The notes under the pieces are model-generated. The model ran no database searches. It was given only the letters and a program-made list of their open reading frames with translations, and was not told the origin of the DNA. A program made the translations under genes and the position numbers. A stretch of DNA of 64,000 nt from Bradyrhizobium sp. WBOS07 (GTDB lineage Bacteria; Pseudomonadota; Alphaproteobacteria; Rhizobiales; Xanthobacteraceae). Below, in pieces: positions 45,614 to 54,301 of this stretch (positions are counted from its first letter, which is position 1; every line of letters begins with the position of its first letter). The stretch lies in assembly GCF_024585165.1 (NCBI RefSeq), contig NZ_CP029008.1, positions 2,914,001 to 2,978,000 on the forward strand, written 5' to 3'.

Positions 45614-46479
45614 AGCTGATCGACTGGCTCACCAGGGATGCCCCGCTCGCCACCCGCAATGAGATCACGCCGAAGCTCGGCTTTCTGCTGACCGTGCTGC
45701 TCGCGATCGTCTGGCTCATCCCCTTCCTGTGGATGGTCGTGGCGACGCTGCGCCCGCCCTCCGACGGCATCAACACCATGGCCGAGCTGATGCCGAGCCT
45801 GAAGCCGACGCTCGACAATGTCAGGGATGCCTGGGAGATCGGCGATTTCCCGCGCTACACGCTCAACACGACAATCATCTGCGCCGGCATCCTGCTGGTG
45901 CAGTTCGTCACCATCACGCTGGCGGGCTTTGCCTTCGCGCGCCTGAAATTCGCCGGCAAGACACTGATTTTTTATCTGTTCCTGATGCAGCTGATGCTGG
46001 TGCCGGTGCTTCTGATCGTGCCGAACTTGTCGCTGGTGGCGCAGCTCGGGCTCTACGACACGCTCACCGGCGTGATGATGCCGTTCTTCGCCTCCGCCTT
46101 CGGCACCTTCCTGATGCGCCAGGCCTTCGAGGCGATTCCGACCGAGCTGGAGGACGCCGCCCTGATCGATGGCGCCAGCCTCATTCAGCGCATCCGCCAC
46201 ATCTACGTGCCGCTGTCGATGCCGAGCTTCTCGGCCTTCGCCATCATCTCGGTGACCAGCCATTGGAACGACTTCCTGTGGCCGCTGATGGTGATCAATT
46301 CGCCGGACAAGCGGCCGCTCACGGTCGGCCTCTCCGTCTTCACCAAGACCGCCGAAGGCACGCAGGCCTGGGGCACCATCGCCGCCGGCACGCTGATGGT
46401 GATCGCCCCGCTGCTCGTCACCTTCCTGGTCTTCCAGAAGCGCTTCATCAGCTCTTTCGTCACCTCAGGCATCAAATAG
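45610..46479 (+). CDS. ugpE: ABC transporter permease, UgpE-like
   Basis: 289 aa, about six membrane helices, with an EAA loop ELEDAALIDGASLIQRIRHI. It has an N-terminal helix after a short cytoplasmic segment. Pairs with the UgpA-like permease. Ends 11 bases before the binding-protein gene. Confidence 0.88.
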   Translation: MKLIDWLTRDAPLATRNEITPKLGFLLTVLLAIVWLIPFLWMVVATLRPPSDGINTMAELMPSLKPTLDNVRDAWEIGDFPRYTLNTTIICAGILLVQFVTITLAGFAFARLKFAGKTLIFYLFLMQLMLVPVLLIVPNLSLVAQLGLYDTLTGVMMPFFASAFGTFLMRQAFEAIPTELEDAALIDGASLIQRIRHIYVPLSMPSFSAFAIISVTSHWNDFLWPLMVINSPDKRPLTVGLSVFTKTAEGTQAWGTIAAGTLMVIAPLLVTFLVFQKRFISSFVTSGIK

Positions 46480-46490
46480 GAGATTCTTCG

Positions 46491-47822
46491 ATGCTGTTTT
46501 CCCGCAGGCTTGCACTCGGCCTCGCCATGATAGGCACCATGGCCGGCGCCCTCGCCTTTCCGGCGATGGCCGAAGGCCCGACCGAGATCGATCTGTTCTT
46601 CCCGGTCCCCGTCGACGGCAAGCTCGCCCGCGACATGGGCACCCTGATCAAGGAGTTCAACGAGACCCATCGCGACATCAAGGCGACCGCGGTCTACACC
46701 GGCTCCTACGACGACACGCTGATCAAGACGCGCGCCGCCATCAAGGCCGGCAAGCCGCCGTCCGCCGTGATCATGTCGGCGAACTTCCTGCTCGACATGC
46801 AGATCGAGAACGAGCTCACCAATCTCGATGCGCTGATCAAGGCCGACGGCACCACCAAGGAGCAGTTCCTCGGCCAGTTCTTCCCCGCGTTGCACGGCAA
46901 TGCGGTGATCAACCGCTCGGTCTACGGCGTGCCGTTCCACAATTCGACGCCGCTGCTCTACATCAATGCCGACAAGGCCAAGGAAGCCGGCCTCGACCCA
47001 AACAAGCCGCCGCAGACCTGGGCCGAGCTCACCGACTGGGCCAAGAAGCTGACCAGGCGTGACGGCGACAAGGTGACCCAATGGGGCATCGCGATCCCCT
47101 GCGCCTATGATTATTGCGGCTGGATGATGGAAACGCTCACCATGAGCAATGGCGGCCGCTACTACAACGAGGAATTCGGCGGCGAGGTCTATTACGACAC
47201 GCCCTCGATGCTCGGGGCGCTCTCCTGGTGGAACGACCTCGTCGCCAAGCACAAGGTTCACCCGCCCGGCGCCACGCCTGGACCGGCCGTCAGCACCTCC
47301 TTCATCTCGGGCAATGCCGCGATGATGATGCTGTCGACGGGCTCGCTCACTTACGTGCGCGACAACGCCAAGTTCAATTACAAGGTCGCCTTCATCCCAC
47401 GTAACGTCCGCAACGCCGTGCCGATTGGCGGCGCCTCGCTGATCGTTCCGGCCGGTCTCGAAGCCGACAAGCAGAAGGCCGCCTGGACGCTGATCAAGTG
47501 GATGACCTCGCCCGAGAAGAGCGGCTGGTGGAGCCGCGCCACCGGCTATTTCGCGCCGAACATGGCGGCGTACAAGACGCCCGACATGGTCGACTTCCTG
47601 AACAAGAACCCCGACGCCAAGACCGCCGTCGAGCAGCTTGACGTCGCCAAGCCCTGGTTTGCGACCTACAAGACCGTGCCGGTCCGCAAGAACCTCGAGG
47701 ACGAGGTGATGCTGGTCCTCAACGGCAAGAAGCAGCCGAAGGAAGCCCTCGCCGCCGCCCAGAAGGCCGCCGACGAGACGCTGAAGCCGTACAACGCGGA
47801 GACGTCGCTGAAGCTGCCGTAA
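46491..47822 (+). CDS. ugpB: ABC transporter substrate-binding protein, UgpB-like
   Basis: 443 aa, ATG 46491 after AGGAG. Signal peptide (cleavage near residue 27, PAMAEG). Extracellular solute-binding protein family 1, which in this setting would bind sn-glycerol-3-phosphate or glycerophosphodiesters in the periplasm. Segments such as VPFHNSTPLLYINADKAKEA and NAAMMMLSTGSLTYVRD fit UgpB. No ATPase (UgpC) gene is in the window, so the transporter must borrow one encoded elsewhere. Confidence 0.88.
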   Translation: MLFSRRLALGLAMIGTMAGALAFPAMAEGPTEIDLFFPVPVDGKLARDMGTLIKEFNETHRDIKATAVYTGSYDDTLIKTRAAIKAGKPPSAVIMSANFLLDMQIENELTNLDALIKADGTTKEQFLGQFFPALHGNAVINRSVYGVPFHNSTPLLYINADKAKEAGLDPNKPPQTWAELTDWAKKLTRRDGDKVTQWGIAIPCAYDYCGWMMETLTMSNGGRYYNEEFGGEVYYDTPSMLGALSWWNDLVAKHKVHPPGATPGPAVSTSFISGNAAMMMLSTGSLTYVRDNAKFNYKVAFIPRNVRNAVPIGGASLIVPAGLEADKQKAAWTLIKWMTSPEKSGWWSRATGYFAPNMAAYKTPDMVDFLNKNPDAKTAVEQLDVAKPWFATYKTVPVRKNLEDEVMLVLNGKKQPKEALAAAQKAADETLKPYNAETSLKLP

Positions 47823-47848
47823 AGCGGCCGACATCGGCTAACGACCGT

Positions 47849-47873
47849 CGGCGCTCCGTCATGCGGGGCGCCG
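47849..47873 (+). terminator. Candidate terminator after the ugp-like operon
   Basis: CGGCGCTCCG (47849-47858) and CGGGGCGCCG (47864-47873) form a 10-bp stem with one G-T pair and a five-base loop, 27 bases after the stop. Only a weak T-tract follows (AATTCGTTT). Confidence 0.55.
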
Positions 47874-48004
47874 AATTCGTTTGGGCAAGTCCCTCATTAA
47901 CCCCCCGTCCACCATCCGGATGCGCCTACCGCCGGTAACCATTGGAATTAACAGACCCTCAACAAACCCCCGACAAATCTATCAATGTTTCTGGAGATTT
48001 CGCC

Positions 48005-48115
48005 GTGGATCTGTTGGTTTTCGAGTTCCTGGGGCTGGCGCTGGTCGTCATGTGCGTGATCGTGGTGGCGTTGCCCTGCGCCCGAAAATCCTCGCACCGG
48101 GTCCGTTACGAATAG
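48005..48115 (+). CDS. Small membrane protein (36 aa)
   Basis: GTG start at 48005 with GGAG eight bases upstream; stop at 48113-48115. Residues 1-24 are hydrophobic (MDLLVFEFLGLALVVMCVIV), then a short basic tail ARKSSHRVRY. It would be a single-pass inner-membrane protein. Upstream of RNase D on the same strand, but 116 bases apart. Ideal RBS spacing and clean helix support it, but length limits certainty. Confidence 0.52.
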   Translation: MDLLVFEFLGLALVVMCVIVVALPCARKSSHRVRYE

Positions 48116-48231
48116 AAATTTCGTCGGAAAAAGCGATTCCGGCCCCGATGCAAGGCTCGAATTCGCATCGAGCCCCTTGACATCACAGCACTTTCGGCAG
48201 AACGGCTGATATCAAGTGTCATGGGCCGTTC

Positions 48232-49380
48232 ATGGATTTGATTACCACCACCGCTGACCTCGCGGCTGCCTGCAGCCGGCTGGCCAAGCACCCCGTCATA
48301 ACCGTCGATACCGAGTTCCTGCGCGAGACCACCTACTACCCGCTGCTGTGCGTGGTGCAGATGGCCAGCGCCGAGGAAGCCATCGTCATCGACACCCTGG
48401 CTGCCGGCATCGACCTCAAGCCGTTCTTCGAGCTGATGGCCAACGAGAGCGTGCTGAAGGTCTTCCACGCCGCCCGTCAGGACATCGAGATCATCTGGCA
48501 TCAGGCCGGCATCATCCCGCACCCGGTGTTCGATACCCAGGTCGCCGCGATGGTGCTCGGTTACGGCGATAGCATCGCCTACGACGCCCTGGTCGAAAAG
48601 GTTACCGGCCACCGTCCGGACAAGACCCACCGCTTCACCGACTGGTCACGCCGGCCGCTGACCAAGGAGCAGATGCATTACGCGGTATCCGACGTCACCC
48701 ACTTGCGTGACGTGTTCGCCGCGCTCGACGCCGACCTCAAAAAGCGCCGCCGCAGCGAGTGGGTCTCCATCGAGATGGAGGTGCTCACCTCCCCCCGAAC
48801 CTACGACTTCCATCCCGAGCGGGCCTGGGAGCGGCTGAAGACGCGCGTGCGCAAGCCGAAGGATCTCGCGGTGCTGATGGAGGTCGCGGCCTGGCGGGAG
48901 CAGGAGGCGCAGAGCCGCGACGTGCCGCGCGGCCGCGTGCTGCGTGACGAGGCGATCACCGACATCGCCACCCACGCGCCGACCACGCTGGAGAAGCTCG
49001 CCCATCTGCGCTCGGTGCCGAAAGGGTTCGAGAAATCCAAATGGGGCGCGGATATCGTCGCCGCGGTCGAGCGCGGGCTCAAGCGGGATTTTTCGACGCT
49101 GCCGAAGCTGGAAAAGCCGCGAAACAATTCCAACGGCGCCGCTATCGTCGAGCTGTTGAAGGTGCTGCTGCGGATGACCGCCGAGCGCCACGCGGTCGCC
49201 AGCAAGGTGATCGCGACGGTCGACGACCTCGAGGAGATCGCGGCTGACGACGAGGCCGACGTGCCCGCCTTGCGCGGCTGGCGCCGCGAATTGTTCGGCG
49301 ATGCCGCGCTCAAGCTGAAGCGCGGCGAGCTGGCGCTGGCGATCGAAAAGGGTCGCGTGATCGGGGTGCAGCGGGCGTAG
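48232..49380 (+). CDS. rnd: Ribonuclease D
   Basis: 382 aa. DEDDy-type 3'-5' exonuclease: VDTEFLRE (Asp26, Glu28), [13 protein letters not shown] (Asp) and the [13 protein letters not shown] motif with catalytic Tyr and Asp. The C-terminal HRDC-like region ([20 protein letters not shown]) helps RNA binding. It trims the 3' ends of tRNA and other small RNA precursors. Ends before a family D repeat. Confidence 0.95.
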   Translation: MDLITTTADLAAACSRLAKHPVITVDTEFLRETTYYPLLCVVQMASAEEAIVIDTLAAGIDLKPFFELMANESVLKVFHAARQDIEIIWHQAGIIPHPVFDTQVAAMVLGYGDSIAYDALVEKVTGHRPDKTHRFTDWSRRPLTKEQMHYAVSDVTHLRDVFAALDADLKKRRRSEWVSIEMEVLTSPRTYDFHPERAWERLKTRVRKPKDLAVLMEVAAWREQEAQSRDVPRGRVLRDEAITDIATHAPTTLEKLAHLRSVPKGFEKSKWGADIVAAVERGLKRDFSTLPKLEKPRNNSNGAAIVELLKVLLRMTAERHAVASKVIATVDDLEEIAADDEADVPALRGWRRELFGDAALKLKRGELALAIEKGRVIGVQRA

Positions 49381-49419
49381 TCGGCCAGCACGATCGTCAC
49401 AGCGGCGGCAGAATCAGAT

Positions 49420-49522
49420 CCTCATCCTGAGGAGCGCGGAACGCGCGTCTCGAAGGATGAAGGCCCGGCTGGTGGCCTCGCCCTTCGAGACGCGCGCAAC
49501 GTGCGCGCTCCTCAGGGTGAGG
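49420..49522. repeat. Dispersed palindromic intergenic repeat, family D
   Basis: CCTCATCCTGAGGAGCGCG at the left end and GCGCGCTCCTCAGGGTGAGG at the right are near-perfect inverted repeats, with a second inverted pair CGCGTCTCGAAGG / CCTTCGAGACGCG inside. Non-coding, between rnd and the aminotransferase gene. Confidence 0.82.
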
Positions 49523-49544
49523 GTCCACCATCTCCAATGCTGCT

Positions 49545-50927
49545 CTACGCCGGCGTCAGCTTGGCCACTTCCGTCTTCATGTCGTCCAGCACGCCCGAGA
49601 TCGCGGCGACCAGATCGTCGATATGGGATTTATTGACGATCAGCGGCGGGCAGATGGCGATCGCGTCCAGCATGTTGCGCGAGATCACGCCGCGCTCCTG
49701 CAGCATGCGGCTGGCGATGCCGCCGACCGCGCCGGGCGTTGCCGCCGCCGTCTTGCGGCCCTTGTCGAGCACGAGCTCGATCGCCGCGATCATGCCGACG
49801 CCGCGGACCTCGCCGACCAGGGGATGGCTGGTGAGCTCGCGCAAGCGGCCCTGCATGTAGGCGCCGAGCTCGGCCGCATGCGCGACCAGGCCGCGTTCCT
49901 CGATGATCTTGAGGTTCTCCAGCGCGATCGCCGAACCGACCGGATGGCCGCCGGCGGTAAAACCGTGGCCGAGCACGCCGATCTTGTTGCTCTCGTCCGC
50001 GATCGGCTCGAACATGCGCTCGTTCATGATGATCGCCGACAGCGGGAAATAGCTCGACGTGATCTGCTTGGAGACCACGATCGCATCCGGCTTGATGCCG
50101 TAGGTCTCGCAACCGAACATCTTGCCGGTGCGGCCGAAGCCGCAGATCACCTCGTCGGCGACCAGGAGGATGTCGTACTTCTTCAGGACCGCCTGGATCT
50201 TGTCCCAATAAGTCGCCGGCGGCACGACGACGCCGCCCGCCCCCATCACCGGCTCGCCGAAGAACGCCGCGATCGTATCGGGCCCTTCCTTCTGGATCAG
50301 CGCATCGAGCTCCTCCGCGCGGCGCGTCGCAAACGCCTCCTCGCTCTCGCCGGCGGCACCGTCCTTGTAGAAATGCGGCGAGCCCGTGTGCAGAATGTTC
50401 GGCAGCGGCAGGTCGAACGAGCGGTGATTGTTCGGCAGGCCGGTGAGGCTGGCGGAGGCGATGGTGACGCCGTGATAGGCGCGCATCCGGCTGATCACCT
50501 TCTTGCGCTGCGGCTGGCCGAGCGCGTTGGAGCGATAGGCGATCAGCTTCAACACGGTGTCGTTGGCTTCCGAGCCGGAATTGGTGAAGAACACCTTGCT
50601 CATCGCAACCGGCGCGAGCGCGACCAGCTTCTCGGCGAGGTCGATCGAGGGCCCGTGCGATTTGGCGGAGAAGGTGTGATAAAACGGCAGCGCCTGCATC
50701 TGCTTGTGCGCCGCTTCGACCAGCCGCTTCTCGTTGAAGCCGAGCCCGACGCTCCACAGCCCGGCCATCGCCTCGAAATAGCGCTTGCCCGACGCATCGA
50801 AGACGTAAGGACCATCACCGCGTTCGATCACCAGGGGACCGGCCTGCTGATGCGTGCGCGCGTTGGTGTAGGGATGGAGCTGATAGGCCACATCCCGGGC
50901 CTCTTGCGAATTGGGCAGCATGGACAT
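49545..50927 (-). CDS. Class III aminotransferase (omega-amino acid:pyruvate type)
   Basis: 460 aa. PLP fold-type I: FFTNSGSEANDTVLK (phosphate cup), YHGVTIASASLTG, LVADEVICGFGRTG (Asp to pyridine nitrogen) and the cofactor lysine in VVSKQITSSYFPLSA. Likely transfers amino groups from omega-amino acids, amines or beta-alanine to pyruvate. No neighbouring catabolic gene pins the substrate. Confidence 0.92.
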   Translation of the reverse strand: MSMLPNSQEARDVAYQLHPYTNARTHQQAGPLVIERGDGPYVFDASGKRYFEAMAGLWSVGLGFNEKRLVEAAHKQMQALPFYHTFSAKSHGPSIDLAEKLVALAPVAMSKVFFTNSGSEANDTVLKLIAYRSNALGQPQRKKVISRMRAYHGVTIASASLTGLPNNHRSFDLPLPNILHTGSPHFYKDGAAGESEEAFATRRAEELDALIQKEGPDTIAAFFGEPVMGAGGVVVPPATYWDKIQAVLKKYDILLVADEVICGFGRTGKMFGCETYGIKPDAIVVSKQITSSYFPLSAIIMNERMFEPIADESNKIGVLGHGFTAGGHPVGSAIALENLKIIEERGLVAHAAELGAYMQGRLRELTSHPLVGEVRGVGMIAAIELVLDKGRKTAAATPGAVGGIASRMLQERGVISRNMLDAIAICPPLIVNKSHIDDLVAAISGVLDDMKTEVAKLTPA

Positions 50928-51085
50928 TTGCGAGGATCCTTGAAAGCGTCACGTCGCAGGCATAGCCGGCGTCATCACTCGATGATCAAGTCCCTTGGCT
51001 ATTGCGACAGCGCAGAACTTGCAACGCCAATTCGCCGGCAGCAAGCGCTCAGCAGCGTTGCACAAAGCCGCAGACGACAAAGCCG

Positions 51086-51130
51086 CGCATCACGGAACGG
51101 CACATCACGGAACGGCACATCACAGACCGC
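51086..51130. repeat. Three tandem 15-bp repeats
   Basis: Units 51086-51100, 51101-51115 and 51116-51130 follow the pattern CACATCACGGAACGG; the first differs at one base and the third at three or so. In non-coding DNA between the aminotransferase gene and the 56-aa gene; slippage-prone. Confidence 0.75.
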
Positions 51131-51156
51131 ATGTCAGAACGGCTGGGCGGCAGCTC

Positions 51157-51327
51157 TCACGCCGCGCCGTCGTCATGCCCGTCGTCGGCGCCGGCTGCGG
51201 CTTCCCTCACCTCCACCAGCGCCATCGACAGCAGATAGACCGTCGTCGGCAGACCAAGCCTGCGCGCCTTCTCGGCGGCACGCGACAGGTCGCTGGCCAG
51301 CTCCTCGAGCTCGTCTCCCCGTGACAA
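51157..51327 (-). CDS. Small helical protein (56 aa), last gene of a LysR-linked cluster
   Basis: Too short for ordinary ORF cut-offs. From TTG 51327 (GGGG 7 bases upstream) it encodes SRGDELEELASDLSRAAEKA, then RRLGLPTTVYLLSMALVEVR and an acidic tail. The regular hydrophobic spacing suggests a compact helical protein, not noise. I recall similar short rhizobial hypotheticals. It follows the isochorismatase-like gene by 30 bases on the same strand, so it is probably part of the same operon. Function unknown. Confidence 0.62.
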   Translation of the reverse strand: MSRGDELEELASDLSRAAEKARRLGLPTTVYLLSMALVEVREAAAGADDGHDDGAA

Positions 51328-51357
51328 TCCCTCACCCCATCCGCCGGTCGCGGCCGC

Positions 51358-51921
51358 CTACACCGCAACGACGCCGCTGGTTCTGATCAGTTCGGCGCTG
51401 GATTGGATTGTAGCAAAATTCCCGACCACATTCACTACCGCATGCTTGTAGGCGGCGGCATCGCCTGTGCCCGGCTGTCGGCAAGCCACGGCGTCGGCGA
51501 CGACCTGGTAGCGATGGCTGCGGTGAAACCCGTCGGCGGCGGTGGCCAGGATCGTCTCGTCCAGCGAAAACCCGACCAGAATGCAGTGCACACTGCGGAT
51601 ATTGGACATGTAGTCCACAAACCGCGACGAGCTGTAGGCAGACGGCAGCGGGTGCTCGAACGTCAGTTCCCCCGGCCGCGGCTTCATCTCCGCGATCCAA
51701 TCGGTCAGCCTGGATGCCGGATTGAACCAGGCGGCCTGCGCGATGCGCTTCAGGTGCATCACCGGCCACAGATTGCCGCGCCACAGCGTCAGGAGTTCCA
51801 GGCAGCGCGCCATGGCGCCGTCGCCGTCGAGGATGACGTGGCGGCGCCCTGGGGTCAGATATTCGATCTGCAGATCCGCGCAGACCAGGATCGGCGGATC
51901 GTCGTGGATGGAAGCCAGCAT
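51358..51921 (-). CDS. Isochorismatase-like protein lacking catalytic Lys and Cys
   Basis: 187 aa from ATG 51921. The fold is recognisable (LVCADLQIEYLTPGRR at the start, HCILVGFSLDETILATAADG in the core). The Asp of the catalytic triad is Asp16, but the usual Lys position is His90 (EHPLPSAY) and the nucleophilic Cys position is Thr123. It is therefore probably not an active cysteine hydrolase. Lies 25 bases after the GNAT gene and 30 bases before the 56-aa gene. Confidence 0.78.
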   Translation of the reverse strand: MLASIHDDPPILVCADLQIEYLTPGRRHVILDGDGAMARCLELLTLWRGNLWPVMHLKRIAQAAWFNPASRLTDWIAEMKPRPGELTFEHPLPSAYSSSRFVDYMSNIRSVHCILVGFSLDETILATAADGFHRSHRYQVVADAVACRQPGTGDAAAYKHAVVNVVGNFATIQSSAELIRTSGVVAV

Positions 51922-51946
51922 TGTGTTGCGCCGAGCTGCACCAGTT

Positions 51947-52567
51947 TCAGCGGTCGGCGAGCGCGAGGTCCCGCAGCGGTGAGGTCACCGCCCGCCCCGC
52001 CGAGGCGTCGAGCACGCCCGGCCGGTCCCAATCGCCCTCGGGACGGATGATCACATAGGGATCGCTGTCCAGCGTGATCGCGTCCGGGCCCGGCTCGATC
52101 TCCAGCAGCATCTCCGTGTAGGAAAAATCCGAGAAGGTGATCTTGCGATTATGGCCGAGCGGCTTGGCGCCGAAATGCGCCCAGAAATCCACCAGCCTGT
52201 CCTGCGCCTGCCCGTAGATCTTGCGAAATCCCTTGCGCTTCACGTAGTCCACGCTGGCCTGCACCAGCTTGAACGAGACGCGCGAGCGCCGGTATTGGTG
52301 ACGCACCGCAAGCCGCTCCACCTTGGCGAAATCGCCGAAGAAGCGCACCCGCAGGCAGCCCGCAGGTTCGTTGCCGACGAAGCCGATGAAGTGCGCCGCG
52401 ACCATGTCGTTACCGTCGAACTCCTCCTCGAACGGACAATCCTGCTCGGCGAGATAGACCGCGGAGCGAATGGCGGTGACCAGCATGAGATCGTTTGGAT
52501 CGCGCGCAAGGCGGATGGTGATGGCGCGGGAACTGGGCTTGGCGACGGGAATCCTAGTACCGTGCAT
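51947..52567 (-). CDS. GNAT-family acetyltransferase
   Basis: 206 aa from ATG 52567 with AAGGAG upstream. The N-terminal half has AIRSAVYLAEQDCPFEEEFD and ACGCLR-like core as GCLRVRFFGDFAKVERLAVR, followed by RSRVSFKLVQASVDYVKRKG, which is the CoA-binding helix. Overlaps the previous gene by 14 bases, implying coupling. Substrate unknown. Confidence 0.82.
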   Translation of the reverse strand: MHGTRIPVAKPSSRAITIRLARDPNDLMLVTAIRSAVYLAEQDCPFEEEFDGNDMVAAHFIGFVGNEPAGCLRVRFFGDFAKVERLAVRHQYRRSRVSFKLVQASVDYVKRKGFRKIYGQAQDRLVDFWAHFGAKPLGHNRKITFSDFSYTEMLLEIEPGPDAITLDSDPYVIIRPEGDWDRPGVLDASAGRAVTSPLRDLALADR

Positions 52568-53171
52568 CTGCAAAACTCCTTGCTTGAATGATCGCGCCCG
52601 GCATGCGCATCGGCTGCCGATGCCAGGGCCGCTCGTAGCACCAGAGGTCGGGCTGGAAGCTTGGGACAGGTGCAAAGCCGGTCGCCCTCATGATGTCGCG
52701 TCCGGCCACCGTTGACGGCTGCGCATAGCAATCCGCGCCGCGAAACCTTAGCTGTCGCAGATGTGCCGCCGCCTTGCCGAGACCGGCGATGCCCCGCCCC
52801 GTCGCCGCGATCGCCCAGATGTAGATGGCGGCGACGTCTTCCTTCGCGGAAGCGAGATAGTGCGTCTCCGGCGCGGTCAGGCAGATCTCGTCGAGCAGCA
52901 GCGCATCATGCCCGCGGTCATTGAGAAACAGAAAGGCCATGCCGCCGACGAGATGGCCCTTTCGGCTGAACGTCAGAATGCTCTGAGGATCGAACGTGGC
53001 ATATCGCGCAAGCTCTTCCGCTCCGATCCGCACGCCCGGCACCAGCCGGTGCGCCATCTGCGCCAGCGCGGCTATTTCGGAAGATTGCGCGCACCGGACG
53101 TCCACATCCGGGCTCAGCGGCAAGGCATCGAAATCATGCCTTGCGGCAAACGAGCCCCTTTCCATACCCAT
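52554..53171 (-). CDS. GNAT-like protein, first gene of LysR-linked cluster
   Basis: 205 aa from ATG 53171. A divergent GNAT fold is inferred from the strand-helix pattern (GHLVGGMAFLFLNDRG, then GIAGLGKAAAHLRQLRFRGA and MRATGFAPVPSF, the last resembling the usual end of GNAT). The canonical Q/RxxGxG/A loop is replaced by GRGIAGLGKAA. Lies 71 bases from the divergent LysR gene. Function unknown. Confidence 0.7.
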   Translation of the reverse strand: MGMERGSFAARHDFDALPLSPDVDVRCAQSSEIAALAQMAHRLVPGVRIGAEELARYATFDPQSILTFSRKGHLVGGMAFLFLNDRGHDALLLDEICLTAPETHYLASAKEDVAAIYIWAIAATGRGIAGLGKAAAHLRQLRFRGADCYAQPSTVAGRDIMRATGFAPVPSFQPDLWCYERPWHRQPMRMPGAIIQARSFADARY

Positions 53172-53242
53172 ATCACGCCTCTATCGTTCGAGGCTTTCGT
53201 GCCCCGCTACGCCGAGGAGCTTAGCGGCTGGAGATCAGGAGT

Positions 53243-54283
53243 ATGCACCAGTTATTGCACCGGGGTGCTGCGATGACGCAGCACCGTGAAGAGGCCCTGG
53301 ATGCGTCCTGGGACGATTTGAAACTGTTTTTAGCATGCGCAAAATATAAAAGTTTCCGCAACGCCGCCGAGGAGCTCGGGCTCACCTCGACCACGCTGAT
53401 GCGCCGGGTCGACCGGCTCGAAGAGAGCATCGGCTGCAAGCTGTTCCTGCGCGACCAGAGCGGGCTCACGCTCAGCGATGAAGGCACAGCAATGATCGCC
53501 GACGTTGCGCATATGGAGCGTCATGCCTTCAACGTCTTCCGGCGCGCCTCGCGATCGTCGAACGACACCTCGGGCACCGTGCGCGTCGCGGTGACGGAGG
53601 GGCCCGGCAATTTCTGGATCCTGCCGCGACTGATCGACTTCCAGAAGACCTACCGCAGGATCACCGTCGATCTGCGCTGCGCGATGGAGCAGACCGACGT
53701 CGCCCGGCTTGAATCGGACATCGCGATCCAGCTCGAGCCGCCCACCAATCCCGACCTGATCGTCACCAAGCTCGGCCGCCTGCACATCTATCCCTTCGTC
53801 TCCAAGGAGTACGAAAGCCTCTACGGTGTGCCGGCGACCCTCGCAGAGCTGAAGGACCACCGCATCATCAAACAAAGTGCACCGCAGGTCGACGACGGCG
53901 CCTACGCCCGCGTGCTCGGACTGAAGTCGCTGGAGGGCATCGTCGGGATCAAGACCAATTCCTCGGTCGGGGTGCTCTATGCCGTCGAACGCGGCGCCGG
54001 CATCGGCTTCCTGCCGACGGTCTCGATCGCGCTCGGCGCGCCGCTGATCGCCGTCGATCTCGGCGTCAGCCACCACGCCGATCTCTGGCTCACCTATCAC
54101 AAGGAGTTCCGCGCCTCCGAGCGCCACAAGATCGTGGTCGACTGGCTGAAGAAGATCTTCGATCCCAAAACCTATCCCTGCTTCCGCGACGAGTTCATCC
54201 ATCCGAACGCGCTGGTGCCGATGATGGCGGCCGCGCGCGAGGGATTTGGGCTGACGGGATATGTCGCCACGACGCCGGCTTGA
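53243..54283 (+). CDS. LysR-family transcriptional regulator
   Basis: 346 aa (or 336 from ATG 53273). N-terminal HTH: LKLFLACAKYKSFRNAAEEL and LTSTTLMRRVDRLEESIG; effector domain follows from about residue 110. Divergent from the two-GNAT/isochorismatase-like cluster with 71 bases between starts, so it probably regulates it. Confidence 0.9.
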   Translation: MHQLLHRGAAMTQHREEALDASWDDLKLFLACAKYKSFRNAAEELGLTSTTLMRRVDRLEESIGCKLFLRDQSGLTLSDEGTAMIADVAHMERHAFNVFRRASRSSNDTSGTVRVAVTEGPGNFWILPRLIDFQKTYRRITVDLRCAMEQTDVARLESDIAIQLEPPTNPDLIVTKLGRLHIYPFVSKEYESLYGVPATLAELKDHRIIKQSAPQVDDGAYARVLGLKSLEGIVGIKTNSSVGVLYAVERGAGIGFLPTVSIALGAPLIAVDLGVSHHADLWLTYHKEFRASERHKIVVDWLKKIFDPKTYPCFRDEFIHPNALVPMMAAAREGFGLTGYVATTPA

Positions 54284-54301
54284 GCGCCGGCGAGCCTAAG
54301 C

